DNA of 64,000 bases from positions 21,755,977 to 21,819,976 of the forward strand of contig JAOANR010000012.1 in the NCBI GenBank assembly GCA_030278955.1. Reading direction: 5' to 3'. Source of the stretch: Hygrophila difformis (Eukaryota; Streptophyta; Magnoliopsida; Lamiales; Acanthaceae). The stretch's first letter is position 1. Every line of letters starts with the position of its first letter. The notes beneath the pieces are model-generated. The model had not been told where the DNA came from. It did not search any database and saw only the letters and a list, made by a program, of their open reading frames with translations. The position numbers were made by a program, and so were the translations under genes. Positions 1-11,452 of the stretch are shown here, in pieces.

Positions 1-27
1 AGTAGAATTTAACTTAAGAGACTTTGA

Positions 28-32
28 CATCA
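28..32. repeat. Target-site duplication CATCA, left of element A
   Basis: CATCA at 28-32 precedes the TGTGACAACC start of element A. The same five bases follow its terminal TGTTACA at 11448-11452. Five-bp duplications are the rule for Ty3/gypsy integration. This fixes both outer ends of element A. Confidence 0.9.
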
Positions 33-280
33 TGTGACAACCCGAGTATTTCCGAATATTTTGTACGAATACTTTGTACCCCAAATAAACAAATTCAAAT
101 TGTTTTGAACTACGTAATGACTTGATCCCTTCACGGGGTACGTAGGCAACTCGGAAATTTCAATTCTGGGTTCAGTCAAATAATAACAAACAACGACACA
201 CAATAATACAATCACTTAATCAAACAATTCCCGAACTCGCGAGAGGATGAAGTACAACTTCGAGGACGAAGTTGGTTCTT

Positions 281-304
281 AAGGGGGGTAGACTGTAATA
301 CCCG
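281..304 (+). other. Internal fossil polypurine tract / LTR start inside LTR A
   Basis: AAGGGGGGTAGAC is followed at 294 by TGTAATACCCG, preceded by the phrase CTTCGAGGACGAAG. This is how the 3' end of many Tekay-type elements looks just before their LTR. It lies ~260 bp inside the LTR defined by the target duplication and recurs at 8942-8965 and in element B's LTR (~14823-14846). Confidence 0.6.
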
Positions 305-2067
305 TAAATTTTAGAATATAAAAATAGGAATTAATCCAATAGGAGAGAAGGTTTCGTTTCCGAAAACCCGTAGACGCGGAAATGCACGGAAGTCAAAGGA
401 CGACGAATTAGAACCCGACGGACCAAAACCGACGGTCTTAGGATTTCAAGCATGAAATCGAAGTGATACGAAATAAATTTATGACGAGAAGCATAATCCG
501 GAAATGACCCGGAAAAATCGAGCGCGAAAACGGGGAAGGATAGAAGTCCGAAAGAGAGGAGAAAAAAGACCCGACGGATCGGATCGCACGGACCCGCCGG
601 ACCGCAGTCCAGGCGAGTCTCGCGCGCTGGCCGGGCGGGGTTTGGCTAAAAGGCGCGCCAACCCCGCGTGGCCCTACAGGTTTTGGCAACTTGCGCGTTT
701 TCGGCGATTTCTTACCATAATTCGACCTCCCGACTTTGGAAAGCGGATTTTGGCCGAAGGGGGAAGCTCTTAGGCGACCTAGGGCAGCCTCTCCCCCATT
801 TTCATCAGCCACCATTCACTCTCAAACCCTCTCAACTCTCTCCAAAGCCAAAACACTTTCCGGCGACTTCCCGACGACTTTCCGATCACTTCCCGGCGAC
901 GAAAACCGACGAAGGAGGCGTTGAATACAAGATTCCTTGTATTCTAATCTGTGGTAAGTCGTTCTTAGATTTCTATTTAAGTTTTTGAACCCGAAAACTT
1001 GATCTAACATTGGATTTCTTCGTCCGATTCGAAATCGTGGCCAAAGTCGGAAGCTTGACGTTGAGGAGATCCGTTCGTAGGATTTTGGACGAGCCAGCGA
1101 CCTTAGGACGACCCAAACCTCTCTATCACTGTAAGTTGAGCCTTCCATATCAATACGGGTGATTTCGGGGCGTCCGGTATAGGCGTAATGTAACGAAACG
1201 TAAAAATCGAACTTAAAAACCCCACCTTGCGCAGTTTCTGTTTTCGGCCTAAAACTCATATTTCGAGGATTCAATCCGAGAAACTCAAAACTAGACTTTT
1301 AATCCTAACACATGAATCTAGGTTGTGTAAAAATTTCAGCCATTTTCTTTAACGTTTGCTATTTTAAAACGCATCGAAAAGAAACTGTTTTGACAAAACG
1401 TGTTGAAATCTGCCTATGAACATGTTCGAACTTAGTGAATTTATTTCTATATTTTCTAGTCCGATTTGATCTTTACAATCTAAATGAAAGTTGTAGATAA
1501 TCATGTCTATTATGTGCATATTAAATTTCAGAATTTTTGGAGTCCATTTGATATGTTAAAAAGTCGAGATTTTGAACTGTGTCAAACCTGAGTTCGGACA
1601 GATTTCTGATTGCATAGTAAAATCGATTTTTGACATGTTTCCTCAACTTATTTCGAAAAAGTTAAAACACGAAAGTTGTTCGTTAGGGTGTTTTGCATAA
1701 AGTGTGAAGGTTTCAGAATTTTCGGACTTGAAACGGATTTTTAAATTAGAAAGGCGCAAACTGTGACGCCAAGATACTTTTAAGTCGAAGAGTTTTGAAA
1801 TTTCGAAATAAACGGTCAAAGATTTGAAACACGATACATCTACACTTTTGAAAAACCCCGATACATTAAATCTAAACGATACATGAGATACTTGGTGGAG
1901 GGTGAGTGCTCTGCAGGGTGCCCCTCTAGCCTTTTCTCTTCGGGCCTATAATGGACGAGAGAATTTGATGAAATATTACGCCAGTTGGCGGGAGATACAT
2001 GGCCTACTCTCTCGGGTTGTCCGTATGGATTTCTCGAGGCTCCGGAGTGTTACTGGGTATGGCAGAT

Positions 2068-2145
2068 ACGGCTGCGGCCGCCGGATCACCGGCTATACAA
2101 GATACTTACGACACGGCTGCGGCCGCCGGATCACCGGCTATACAA
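2068..2145 (+). repeat. 45-bp tandem repeat in LTR A
   Basis: Two copies with a 45-bp period, each with the palindrome GCGGCCGC and the phrase GGATCACCGGCTATACAA. The second LTR carries the same pair at about 10730-10807. Element B's LTR has a single diverged unit near 16679-16712. Confidence 0.85.
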
Positions 2146-2788
2146 AACATTGAGAAATGGTTACGTAACGGGGGGAAAATAAAAGAATTAATGTTTTTAA
2201 GTATTTATTATTTTTGCATGTCTTTAAATTATGCATTTAAATTACGTCTTTAAATTTCATGGCATGACTAAATTATTATTGTGGATTAGATGCATGTTTA
2301 AATACACAATTAAAATTATTATTTCCTTTAAAACTTGTGAATGCATGTTAGGAGTGAAATCTTAAATTATCTAATTAAATCCCTTTATTGCTATGTTAGG
2401 ATCGACTTACTCAGTATTTTATATACTGATAAAATTGTTGTTTTCTCTTTTCTTTCAGAGTACGGAGATAATGCATAGCATGTGCATTGGGGGATGGATT
2501 TATTAAACCTTGTTTATTTGCTTTTTACGATACTTGCATAACGGGCATGTAAATCCCGAGTTTTGGCCATGTCGGCCCATTTTACACTTTTCCGCTGCGA
2601 TATATTATTACTACTACATGTGTGGATGATACTTACTATTTTTACATAGATTCCGGACTTGTTTTTAAATCTTCTTGCAATACCTATAGCCTTGCATCTC
2701 TTTGGCAAGCTCGGAGAATCCGTGTCTTGCTAGAGAGATGTGGCGGTGGCATCCCGGCCTGGGTTATCAAATCCGGGGTGTTACAAGT

Positions 2789-2800
2789 TGGTATCAGAGC
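2789..2800 (+). promoter_or_regulatory. tRNA-iMet primer binding site, element A
   Basis: TGGTATCAGAGC begins three bases after the 5' LTR end and is complementary to the 3' end of plant initiator tRNA-Met. It primes minus-strand DNA synthesis. Confidence 0.9.
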
Positions 2801-3247
2801 CCGGAATATTTTTAAGCTACTATTATTATTATTTTAAAATACTTTGAACTAAGTATTATTTTTAAATTTATTATTATCATTATTATTTTTAAGACTACTA
2901 GTATTATTATTTTAGCCCAAAATTTGAGCCCAAAAATTTTCTTACCCAAGTAGTATAATATTTTGAGCCCAAAGGGGGTTAAATTATTTTGACCCAATAT
3001 TTATAATTATTTATTTTAAGCCCAACCATTTCGACCCAATACCCATGTTTTTACTTTATAAAGTCCAAATTATTAGTTTGGCCCAATATAGGCCCAACTC
3101 TTTTTTTTACCCATGATTAAATTTAAAAATACACTAAGATTAATTTTTGAGGGGATTGCATGTGCATATTCATGTAGATTTAAATTCCCGCATATCCTAA
3201 CTTTTATTCGAAACCTACTCTAACTCTAACCTCCTTGTTGACATTAG

Positions 3248-3634
3248 ATGGCCGAACCCAACGCGAACATGACTAATCTGATGATGAAACTGACCAACGC
3301 ATACCTCGAATCCCAACAGCATGTCAATCACTTCAAGGCTCGAGTGGGGCACCTAGAGAATAACGTGGACTATTTGAGACATCTTAGGGAAGCTGACCAT
3401 CAGGAAATAACCCAACTCAAGGCCCAAGTCGCCAAACTCCAAACCCAAGTGGTCACACTCCAAAACAAGGACAACGAACGGATGATGCAATTAGGACACT
3501 TAGCAGCTGAGCTGCTAGGCCTAGAGGCTGACACATTTCCTCCGAGCCCGAGCCCGGTGGGGACACCCATTGCTATTGACGTATCCAGCGACGAGGACGA
3601 TCCCATCGAGGATGTACCTACCCATACCCTCTAG
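3248..3634 (+). CDS. Small coiled-coil accessory ORF upstream of gag, element A
   Basis: A 128-aa frame starting at ATG 3248, about 450 bp after the primer site and ahead of gag-pol. Residues ~25-85 have heptad-like spacing (repeats such as ITQLKAQVAKLQTQV) that predicts a coiled coil. The C-terminus is proline- and acid-rich (SSDEDDPIEDVPT). A homologue lies at the same place in element D (minus strand, 60850-60323), sharing the N-terminal start, the ITQLQ-type helix and the SDEDDP tail. Preservation in two diverged elements supports translation. Function unknown; a Gag-interacting or RNA-binding helper is speculation. I do not recognise it as a named family. Confidence 0.65.
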   Translation: MAEPNANMTNLMMKLTNAYLESQQHVNHFKARVGHLENNVDYLRHLREADHQEITQLKAQVAKLQTQVVTLQNKDNERMMQLGHLAAELLGLEADTFPPSPSPVGTPIAIDVSSDEDDPIEDVPTHTL

Positions 3635-4257
3635 ACTTGGAGCCCATACTGATGCACTACTATCTATATTCTTTTTTTTCAAACTAGTACCAACACTACT
3701 ATTTCATTCCTGTTACGAATGCTTGTAAACAGCTGAAAAATTTTCTCTTGAGTAATAAATCTACAAGCATTTATTTTATACAATTATATTCAAAGTATTC
3801 CTTACATTTTAATTAAATTACTTCTCTTCGAATACCCTACTAAAACCCGATCAAACAAACGAACAAGTTAATAATAATCAATGACCTATAGATAACAACT
3901 AAACAAAAATACAAGTAGTAAATATATATAAATATACTTTGTATGGAGATAATTATCGGACAAGGGTATCTCCAACCCTAAACCCTAAACCCTAAACCCT
4001 AAACCCTGAACCCTAGGGTCTGAAAAAAAAAATATAAAAAAAATAAAAATAAAAAAATAAACAAAACAAAAACAAAGCAGTAAGTAGAACCAACCCCGAA
4101 TAACAACAAACAATACGCTAAACCCCAACAACCTATACTAACAGGTTCCAACAGAACTGATACCTGTTGATATCGCCATTTATTTAGTCAAATTATTTCC
4201 TAAGTATTACATAATACTTCAACAAAAGAATCTAAACTCTCTTGTTCTTGCAACAGC
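3635..4257 (+). other. AT-rich gag leader of element A, no ORF
   Basis: An untranslated stretch between the accessory ORF and gag-pol. It is A-rich, with a short telomere-like array at 3974-4016 and an A-rich low-complexity run near 4024-4080. I see no coding capacity. Confidence 0.6.
3974..4016 (+). repeat. Interstitial plant telomere-like repeat (CCCTAAA)n
   Basis: About five tandem CCCTAAA units, the last degenerate (CCCTGAACCCTAGGG), inside the internal leader of element A. This is the plant telomere unit read on the C-rich strand. No equivalent is seen in element D. Its place in a retrotransposon leader rules out a chromosome end. Confidence 0.9.
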
Positions 4258-7200
4258 ATGGCACCGAGAGGAAGAGCACGCGCTCAGCCCACTACTCCAA
4301 ACACCAACGAAACCCCTATGCAACCAGAAATGCCCATACCCGGCGAAGGGGTACACGCTCAAGAGGAGCCGGCAAACCCCATGCCAAACAACATGGACGC
4401 GCGCCTACGGACTCTAGAAGAGGTTCTCATCGCGATAGGGAACGCGCATGTGAACCAAGGCCAGGCCGCTGCGGTACCTCCACCCGAGGCCCGCATTAAC
4501 TACCTATCTCTGAAGCAAGGAGGGCAAACAGTCCAAGAATATTACACCCGTTTCAAGGAGTTGGTGCGTTTCGCACCGAGACTCGTGCCGACAGACGTGG
4601 AGAAGGCACAGAAATTTGAAATGGGGCTAAACTTGGCTATACGAGAGGTGATCACTGGCGTCCCATACCCAGACCTGCAATCGGTGTACGATCGTGCGGT
4701 AGCTGTTGCAAGGGTGCAACAACTAAAAAGGAAAGTGAGTGGAGAACCCAGCCGAGGATCTCAGGGTCAGGATAAGAGGGGTAGAGACAACCGTTCCGGA
4801 AACAATGCTGTAGGGAACAACTTTCGGGGAGATCTGAACAGACCCCCTCAAAACAACAACAGAGGATATGACGATAGAACCCTTTTCCGGGGTAACCCGG
4901 TACCACCTTGCCCGAGATGCGGCAGGCCTCATTTGGCCAGAGGGTGCCCCCAACAGGGCGCCTGCTACAGGTGTGGTCGCAACGGCCACATGGCGAATGA
5001 GTGCCGCACTCGACTGGAAAACATCACCAAGAGAGAGGATTTAGGCACGGGGCCAACTCAGCCTCGCAACCAGGATGGACGGAATGGAAACAACCAGGGG
5101 TATAGACCCCCTCAGAACCAGAATCTCAATCAGAATCAACGTCCCCCACAGAATCCAAATCAGCAACAGAATCAGAACCCGAACCGGGATCAGCAAGGCA
5201 ACCCGGGACGTCCAATGGGGCGATTGAATGTCATCAATGAGGCAGATGTGCCCATGCAAGGGGACGTAATGGGAGGTACGTTCCATGTCTTAAGTACACC
5301 CCTTAGAGTTCTGTTTGACTCAGGAGCTAGTTGTTCGATAATATCATCTAAAGTCTTACCTGAACTAGATCTACCTAAGTGCGAAGTGATTAACTTAGGG
5401 ATTCAACTTCCATCGGGAGAGGTAGTATCATGCTCTAAGAGATATAACGGAATTCCGATAGTTATAAAGAACGTAGAGTTTTTCGCGAACTTAGTAGAAT
5501 TCGAACTACAGGATTTTGACGTCATACTAGGAATGGACTGGCTAACCCAATATAAAGCCGTGATCGATTGCCAAAAACAAAAGATCACGTTGTCAAAGAG
5601 TCGGGGAAGGAGGGTCATCTTTTACTCCCAACCCCCTAAGAAGTCTACCAGGATAGTTAACGCCATGAAGCTATGTAGCTTAATGCGTAAGGGTTACGCG
5701 TTATATGCTTGCTACATTCATAACCTTGAGGCCGAAGAGGTCAAGGTGGATAACATTCCGGTGGTGAGAGAATACCCGGAAGACGTTCCCGGCATGCCGC
5801 CTGAGAGAGATCTGGAATTCACTATAGATCTTATTCCGGGAACGGAGCCTGTCTCGAAGGCTCCTTACCGCATGGCGCCGCTGGAAATGAAGGAACTAAA
5901 AGAACAACTCGAGGAGTTGCTAGAAAAGGGCTACATAAGGCCGAGCACGTCCCCATGGGGAGCCCCGGTCTTATTCGTGAAGAAGAAAGATGGAGGTCTA
6001 CGACTATGCATCGATTATAGAGGACTTAACCAAGTCACGGTCAAGAACAAGTACCCGTTGCCAAGAATCGAGGATTTGTTCGACCAACTGAAGGGAGCCT
6101 CAGTATTTTCAAAGATCGACCTACGATCCGGATATCACCAGTTAAGGATCGCTGAAAAGGATATCCCAAAGACGGCATTCAGAACTCGCTACGGGCATTA
6201 CGAATTCACGGTGCTGTCATTCGGGCTGACGAACGCCCCAGCGATGTTCATGAATCTCATGAACAACGTGTTTCGGGAATTATTAGATCAATGCGTAGTG
6301 GTGTTCATAGATGACATCCTGATCTACTCGAAAAGCGAAGAAGAGCATGCCGAACACTTACACAAAGTGTTAGGGATCTTACGAGCCAATCAGCTGTATG
6401 GCAAGCTGTCCAAATGCGACTTCTGGCTAAAAGAGGTGGCATTTCTGGGACATATCGTATCCGCCAACGGAGTGGCAGTAGACCCAGCAAAGATTTCGGC
6501 AGTGACCGAATGGGTGCCACCGAAGAATCCAACCGAGATAAGAAGTTTTCTCGGATTGGCAGGGTACTACCGAAGGTTTGTAAAGGATTTCTCAAGGATC
6601 GCTCGCCCATTGACGCAGCTGTTAAAGAAAGGGGTGAAATACGACTGGACCATCGAGTGTGATTCCGCATTCCAAGAATTGAAGAAACGGCTTACTACAG
6701 CGCCGGTGTTGGCATTACCATCGGAGGATGGGGACTTCGAGGTGTACAGCGACGCCTCGAAGGAAGGATTGGGATGCGTGCTAATGCAAGATCGAAGGGT
6801 TATAGCATACGCATCACGTCAACTAAAGCCACACGAAGAGAACTACCCGACGCACGACTTGGAGCTAGCCGCAGTCGTGTTCGCTCTAAAGATATGGAGG
6901 CATTACCTCTATGGGCGAAAGTGTCGGATGTTCACCGACCATAAGAGCCTCAAGTATATATTCACGCAAAAAGAGCTGAATTTGAGGCAAAGAAGATGGT
7001 TGGAACTGATTAAGGATTACGACCTGGAAATCGCGTACCACGAAGGAAAAGCCAACGTCGTGGCCGATGCCTTGAGTCGAAAGACTCAACACGTGGTGAA
7101 TTCACTTGTGGTACCGGCCGGGTTGTACAGAGACTTGGCGAAATTAAGTCTGGAGTTGGTACACTCCGGCGAAGTAAGTGAGGTCGTCAACACGATGGTA

Positions 7201-8670
7201 GTAGGATCTACCATACTTGATGAGATACGACTAGCACAACAGGGTGATGAAAAGCTGGAGGAAATTAGGAAGAGCATTGCTGAAGGAAAGGTAATGGATT
7301 TTAAAATCCATGAGGACGGAAGCATCCGCTTCAAGGGAAGGTGGTGCATACCACGAAAATGCGAGGACCTGAAGCAAAGAGTAATGGAGGAAGGCCATAA
7401 TACCCCATATTCGGTCCACCCCGGAGGCGAGAAGCTATACAAGGACATAAAGAAGAACTATTGGTGGCCGAACATGAAGAGAGAAATAGCCGAGTTTGTG
7501 GCGAGATGCCTTACCTGCCAGAAGGTCAAGGCCGTTCGGCAAAAACCCTTAGGATTAATGCAGCCATTGGAAATCCCAAGTTGGAAATGGGATAGCATTT
7601 CAATGGACTTCGTTTCGGGGTTACCACGTTCACCGAAGGGGATGAATAAAATCTGGGTGATCGTGGATAGGTTGACAAAAGCTGCCATATTTATCCCCAT
7701 GAAGGATACCTGGTCCATGGACCAATTGGCAAGAGCATATGTCGACAACGTGGTACGACGACATGGAGTACCACACGACATCATCTCGGACAGAGACAGT
7801 AGATTCGTCTCACATTTTTGGACAAAACTACAAGAAGCCCTCGGTACGAAGATAAAGATGAGTACCGCGTTCCATCCCATGACGGATGGACAAACGGAAA
7901 GGACGATCCAAACTTTGGAAGACATGCTGAGGGCATGCGTATTAGAGTTTAAGGGAAGTTGGGAAAATCACTTACCCTTGATCGAATTTTCCTACAACAA
8001 CAGCTACCATGCTAGCATTGGCATGGCACCTTTCGAGGCACTGTATGGACACAAATGCCGAAGCCCATTGAGCTGGGAAGAGGGCGAGAGGACTATGGTA
8101 ATTGGACCGCAACTTGTTGAGGACATGGCTCAACAAGTCAAAATAATCCAAGGAAAGATGAGAGCCGCGCAAGACCGGCAAAAGAGTTATGCCGACGTGA
8201 GGCGGCAAGATTTGGAATTCCAAATAGGCGATAAGGTCATGTTAAAGGTATCACCGATGAAGGGTGTGATGCGCTTTGGCAAGCGGGGAAAATTAAGCCC
8301 ACGGTACATAGGACCTTACGAGATCCTAGAAAGAGTGGGGAATCTTGCATACCGATTGGCATTACCGCCACAATTTGCTCGTGTCCACGACGTGTTCCAC
8401 GTCTCGCAACTGAAGAAATACGTCCATGATCCGACCCACGTACTCCAACCGGAGGAAATTGAGCTGGACGATGACTTAAGCTATGAAGAAATTCCGGTGC
8501 GAATACTCGACAAGAAGGAGAGGGTAACAAGGAATAAGACCGTGAGGATGGTTAAGGTTCTTTGGTCTAACCACGAAGCCGAGACGGCAATGTGGGAGCT
8601 GGAAGCAGACATGAGGGAGCGTTACCCAACCCTATTCCAAGACAGTGCAACAACAGTTATGGGGACATAA
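4258..8670 (+). CDS. Gag-Pol polyprotein, element A (in-frame gag deletion)
   Basis: A 1470-aa frame from ATG 4258. Order: short gag N-terminus; two zinc knuckles (C218/C221/H225/C230 and C236/C239/H244/C249); aspartic protease D354-S-G; RT with FIDD at 683-686; RNase H with D832; integrase zinc domain H1047/H1054/C1084/C1087 and its catalytic core; and a C-terminal chromodomain-like region (~1415-1465) ending in a [15 protein letters not shown] segment. This order (RT before integrase) is Ty3/gypsy, and the chromodomain tail points to Tekay/Del chromoviruses. Compared with element D, ~98 residues of the core gag domain are missing after residue ~82 (near nt 4506) without a frameshift. Compared with B, four residues are also lost near 'EYPEDVPG'. 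The catalytic residues look intact; particle assembly is doubtful. Confidence 0.92.
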   Translation: MAPRGRARAQPTTPNTNETPMQPEMPIPGEGVHAQEEPANPMPNNMDARLRTLEEVLIAIGNAHVNQGQAAAVPPPEARINYLSLKQGGQTVQEYYTRFKELVRFAPRLVPTDVEKAQKFEMGLNLAIREVITGVPYPDLQSVYDRAVAVARVQQLKRKVSGEPSRGSQGQDKRGRDNRSGNNAVGNNFRGDLNRPPQNNNRGYDDRTLFRGNPVPPCPRCGRPHLARGCPQQGACYRCGRNGHMANECRTRLENITKREDLGTGPTQPRNQDGRNGNNQGYRPPQNQNLNQNQRPPQNPNQQQNQNPNRDQQGNPGRPMGRLNVINEADVPMQGDVMGGTFHVLSTPLRVLFDSGASCSIISSKVLPELDLPKCEVINLGIQLPSGEVVSCSKRYNGIPIVIKNVEFFANLVEFELQDFDVILGMDWLTQYKAVIDCQKQKITLSKSRGRRVIFYSQPPKKSTRIVNAMKLCSLMRKGYALYACYIHNLEAEEVKVDNIPVVREYPEDVPGMPPERDLEFTIDLIPGTEPVSKAPYRMAPLEMKELKEQLEELLEKGYIRPSTSPWGAPVLFVKKKDGGLRLCIDYRGLNQVTVKNKYPLPRIEDLFDQLKGASVFSKIDLRSGYHQLRIAEKDIPKTAFRTRYGHYEFTVLSFGLTNAPAMFMNLMNNVFRELLDQCVVVFIDDILIYSKSEEEHAEHLHKVLGILRANQLYGKLSKCDFWLKEVAFLGHIVSANGVAVDPAKISAVTEWVPPKNPTEIRSFLGLAGYYRRFVKDFSRIARPLTQLLKKGVKYDWTIECDSAFQELKKRLTTAPVLALPSEDGDFEVYSDASKEGLGCVLMQDRRVIAYASRQLKPHEENYPTHDLELAAVVFALKIWRHYLYGRKCRMFTDHKSLKYIFTQKELNLRQRRWLELIKDYDLEIAYHEGKANVVADALSRKTQHVVNSLVVPAGLYRDLAKLSLELVHSGEVSEVVNTMVVGSTILDEIRLAQQGDEKLEEIRKSIAEGKVMDFKIHEDGSIRFKGRWCIPRKCEDLKQRVMEEGHNTPYSVHPGGEKLYKDIKKNYWWPNMKREIAEFVARCLTCQKVKAVRQKPLGLMQPLEIPSWKWDSISMDFVSGLPRSPKGMNKIWVIVDRLTKAAIFIPMKDTWSMDQLARAYVDNVVRRHGVPHDIISDRDSRFVSHFWTKLQEALGTKIKMSTAFHPMTDGQTERTIQTLEDMLRACVLEFKGSWENHLPLIEFSYNNSYHASIGMAPFEALYGHKCRSPLSWEEGERTMVIGPQLVEDMAQQVKIIQGKMRAAQDRQKSYADVRRQDLEFQIGDKVMLKVSPMKGVMRFGKRGKLSPRYIGPYEILERVGNLAYRLALPPQFARVHDVFHVSQLKKYVHDPTHVLQPEEIELDDDLSYEEIPVRILDKKERVTRNKTVRMVKVLWSNHEAETAMWELEADMRERYPTLFQDSATTVMGT

Positions 8671-8680
8671 CTGTAATCTT

Positions 8681-8693
8681 AAGAGGGGGAGGA
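8681..8693 (+). promoter_or_regulatory. Polypurine tract, element A
   Basis: AAGAGGGGGAGGA directly abuts the 3' LTR start TGTGACAACC. It primes plus-strand DNA synthesis. Confidence 0.85.
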
Positions 8694-11447
8694 TGTGACA
8701 ACCCGAGTATTTCCGAATATTTTGTACGAATACTTTGTACCCCAAATAAACAAATTCAAATTGTTTTGAACTACGTAATGACTTGATCCCTTCACGGGGT
8801 ACGTAGGCAACTCGGAAATTTCAATTCTGGGTTCAGTCAAATAATAACAAACAACGACACACAATAATACAATCACTTAATCAAACAATTCCCGAACTCG
8901 CGAGAGGATGAAGTACAACTTCGAGGACGAAGTTGGTTCTTAAGGGGGGTAGACTGTAATACCCGTAAATTTTAGAATATAAAAATAGGAATTAATCCAA
9001 TAGGAGAGAAGGTTTCGTTTCCGAAAACCCGTAGACGCGGAAATGCACGGAAGTCAAAGGACGACGAATTAGAACCCGACGGACCAAAACCGACGGTCTT
9101 AGGATTTCAAGCATGAAATCGAAGTGATACGAAATAAATTTATGACGAGAAGCATAATCCGGAAATGACCCGGAAAAATCGAGCGCGAAAACGGGGAAGG
9201 ATAGAAGTCCGAAAGAGAGGAGAAAAAAGACCCGACGGATCGGATCGCACGGACCCGCCCGGACCGCAGTCCAGGCGAGTCTCGCGCGCTGGCCGGGCGG
9301 GGTTTGGCTAAAAGGCGCGCCAACCCCGCGTGGCCCTACAGGTTTTGGCAACTTGCGCGTTTTCGGCGATTTCTTACCATAATTCGACCTCCCGACTTTG
9401 GAAAGCGGATTTTGGCCGAAGGGGGAAGCTCTTAGGCGACCTAGGGCAGCCTCTCCCCCATTTTCATCAGCCACCATTCACTCTCAAACCCTCTCAACTC
9501 TCTCCAAAGCCAAAACACTTTCCGGCGACTTCCCGACGACTTTCCGATCACTTCCCGGCGACGAAAACCGACGAAGGAGGCGTTGAATACAAGATTCCTT
9601 GTATTCTAATCTGTGGTAAGTCGTTCTTAGATTTCTATTTAAGTTTTTGAACCCGAAAACTTGATCTAACATTGGATTTCTTCGTCCGATTCGAAATCGT
9701 GGCCAAAGTCGGAAGCTTGACGTTGAGGAGATCCGTTCGTAGGATTTTGGACGAGCCAGCGACCTTAGGACGACCCAAACCTCTCTATCACTGTAAGTTG
9801 AGCCTTCCATATCAATACGGGTGATTTCGGGGCGTCCGGTATAGGCGTAATGTAACGAAACGTAAAAATCGAACTTAAAAACCCCACCTTGCGCAGTTTC
9901 TGTTTTCGGCCTAAAACTCATATTTCGAGGATTCAATCTGAGAAACTCAAAACTAGACTTTTAATCCTAACACATGAATCTAGGTTGTGTAAAAATTTCA
10001 GCCATTTTCGTTAACGTTTGCTATTTTAAAACGCATCGAAAAGAAACTGTTTTGACAAAACGTGTTGAAATCTGCCTATGAACATGTTCGAACTTAGTGA
10101 ATTTATTTCTATATTTTCTAGTCCGATTTGATCTTTACAATCTAAATGAAAGTTGTAGATAATCATGTCTAGTATGTGCATATTAAATTTCAGAATTTTT
10201 GGAGTCCATTTGATATGTTAAAAAGTCGAGATTTTGAACTGTGTCAAACCTGAGTTCGGACAGATTTCTGATTGCATAGTAAAATCGATTTTTGACATGT
10301 TTCCTCAACTTATTTCGAAAAAGTTAAAACACGAAAGTTGTTCGTTAGGGTGTTTTGCATAAAGTGTGTAGGTTTCAGAATTTTCGGACTTGAAACGGAT
10401 TTTTAAATTAGAAAGGCGCAAACTGTGACGCCAAGATACTTTTAAATCGAAGAGTTTTGAAATTTCGAAATAAACGGTCAAAGATTTGAAACACGATACA
10501 TCTACACTTTTGAAAAACCCCGATACATTAAATCTAAACGATACATGAGATACTTGGTGGAGGGTGAGTGCTCTGCAGGGTGCCCCTCTAGCCTTTTCTC
10601 TTCGGGCCTATAATGGACGAGAGAATTTGATGAAATATTACGCCAGTTGGCGGGAGATACATGGCCTACTCTCTCGGGTTGTCCGTATGGATTTCTCGAG
10701 GCTCCGGAGTGTTACTGGGTATGGCAGATACGGCTGCGGCCGCCGGATCACCGGCTATACAAGATACTTACGACACGGCTGCGGCCGCCGGATCACCGGC
10801 TATACAAAACATTGAGAAATGGTTACGTAACGGGGGGAAAATAAAAGAATTAATGTTTTTAAGTATTTATTATTTTTGCATGTCTTTAAATTATGCATTT
10901 AAATTACGTCTTTAAATTTCATGGCATGACTAAATTATTATTGTGGATTAGATGCATGTTTAAATACACAATTAAAATTATTATTTCCTTTAAAACTTGT
11001 GAATGCATGTTAGGAGTGAAATCTTAAATTATCTAATTAAATCCCTTTATTGCTATGTTAGGATCGACTTACTCAGTATTTTATATACTGATAAAATTGT
11101 TGTTTTCTCTTTTCTTTCAGAGTACGGAGATAATGCATAGCATGTGCATTGGGGGATGGATTTATTAAACCTTGTTTATTTGCTTTTTACGATACTTGCA
11201 TAACGGGCATGTAAATCCCGAGTTTTGGCCATGTCGGCCCATTTTACACTTTTCCGCTGCGATATATTATTACTACTACATGTGTGGATGATACTTACTA
11301 TTTTTACATAGATTCCGGACTTGTTTTTAAATCTTCTTGCAATACCTATAGCCTTGCATCTCTTTGGCAAGCTCGGAGAATCCGTGTCTTGCTAGAGAGA
11401 TGTGGCGGTGGCATCCCGGCCTGGGTTATCAAATCCGGGGTGTTACA
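8694..11447 (+). repeat. 3' LTR of element A
   Basis: A 2754-bp LTR nearly identical to 33-2785; differences include a one-base insertion near 9259 and a handful of substitutions (for example near 9939, 10010 and 10173). It is followed by the CATCA duplication and then by element B's protease sequence. Confidence 0.93.
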
Positions 11448-11452
11448 CATCA
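11448..11452. repeat. Target-site duplication CATCA, right of element A
   Basis: Exact match to 28-32. Removing element A plus one copy of these five bases restores an uninterrupted reading frame in element B. Confidence 0.9.

Larger units (their letters stand above)
33..2785 (+). repeat. 5' LTR of element A
   Basis: A 2753-bp LTR beginning TGTGACAACC and ending GGGGTGTTACA, matched by 8694-11447. It contains a GC-rich block around 590-680, a tandem repeat at 2068-2145, and an internal polypurine tract with LTR-start-like bases at 281-304. ORF-like stretches inside are not conserved coding sequence. I see no convincing TATA box, unlike element B's LTR. Confidence 0.92.
33..11447 (+). mobile_element. 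Ty3/gypsy Tekay/Del-like element A, complete with both LTRs
   Basis: An 11,415-bp element with LTRs at 33-2785 and 8694-11447, tRNA-iMet primer site, coiled-coil accessory ORF, one long gag-pol ORF and polypurine tract, flanked by CATCA duplications. By eye the two LTRs differ at roughly six substitutions plus one single-base indel over 2.75 kb, so the insertion is young. The gag-pol frame is open, but about 98 codons of the central gag domain are missing compared with element D. A may therefore depend on another copy for particle formation. It lies inside element B. Confidence 0.92.

Noticed and set aside
438..1274. ORFs of 60-150 aa in the LTRs of element A (and copies near 8992-9936)
   Set aside because: They overlap on both strands in GC-rich LTR DNA, are duplicated only because the LTR is duplicated, and show no domain-like pattern.
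2789..2800. tRNA-Met gene fragment
   Set aside because: Only the 12-nt primer-site complement is present at 2789, 25747, 52834 and 61163. No tRNA body or arms follow.
3974..4016. Telomere or chromosome end
   Set aside because: Only ~5 units, inside an intact retrotransposon with its own target duplication.
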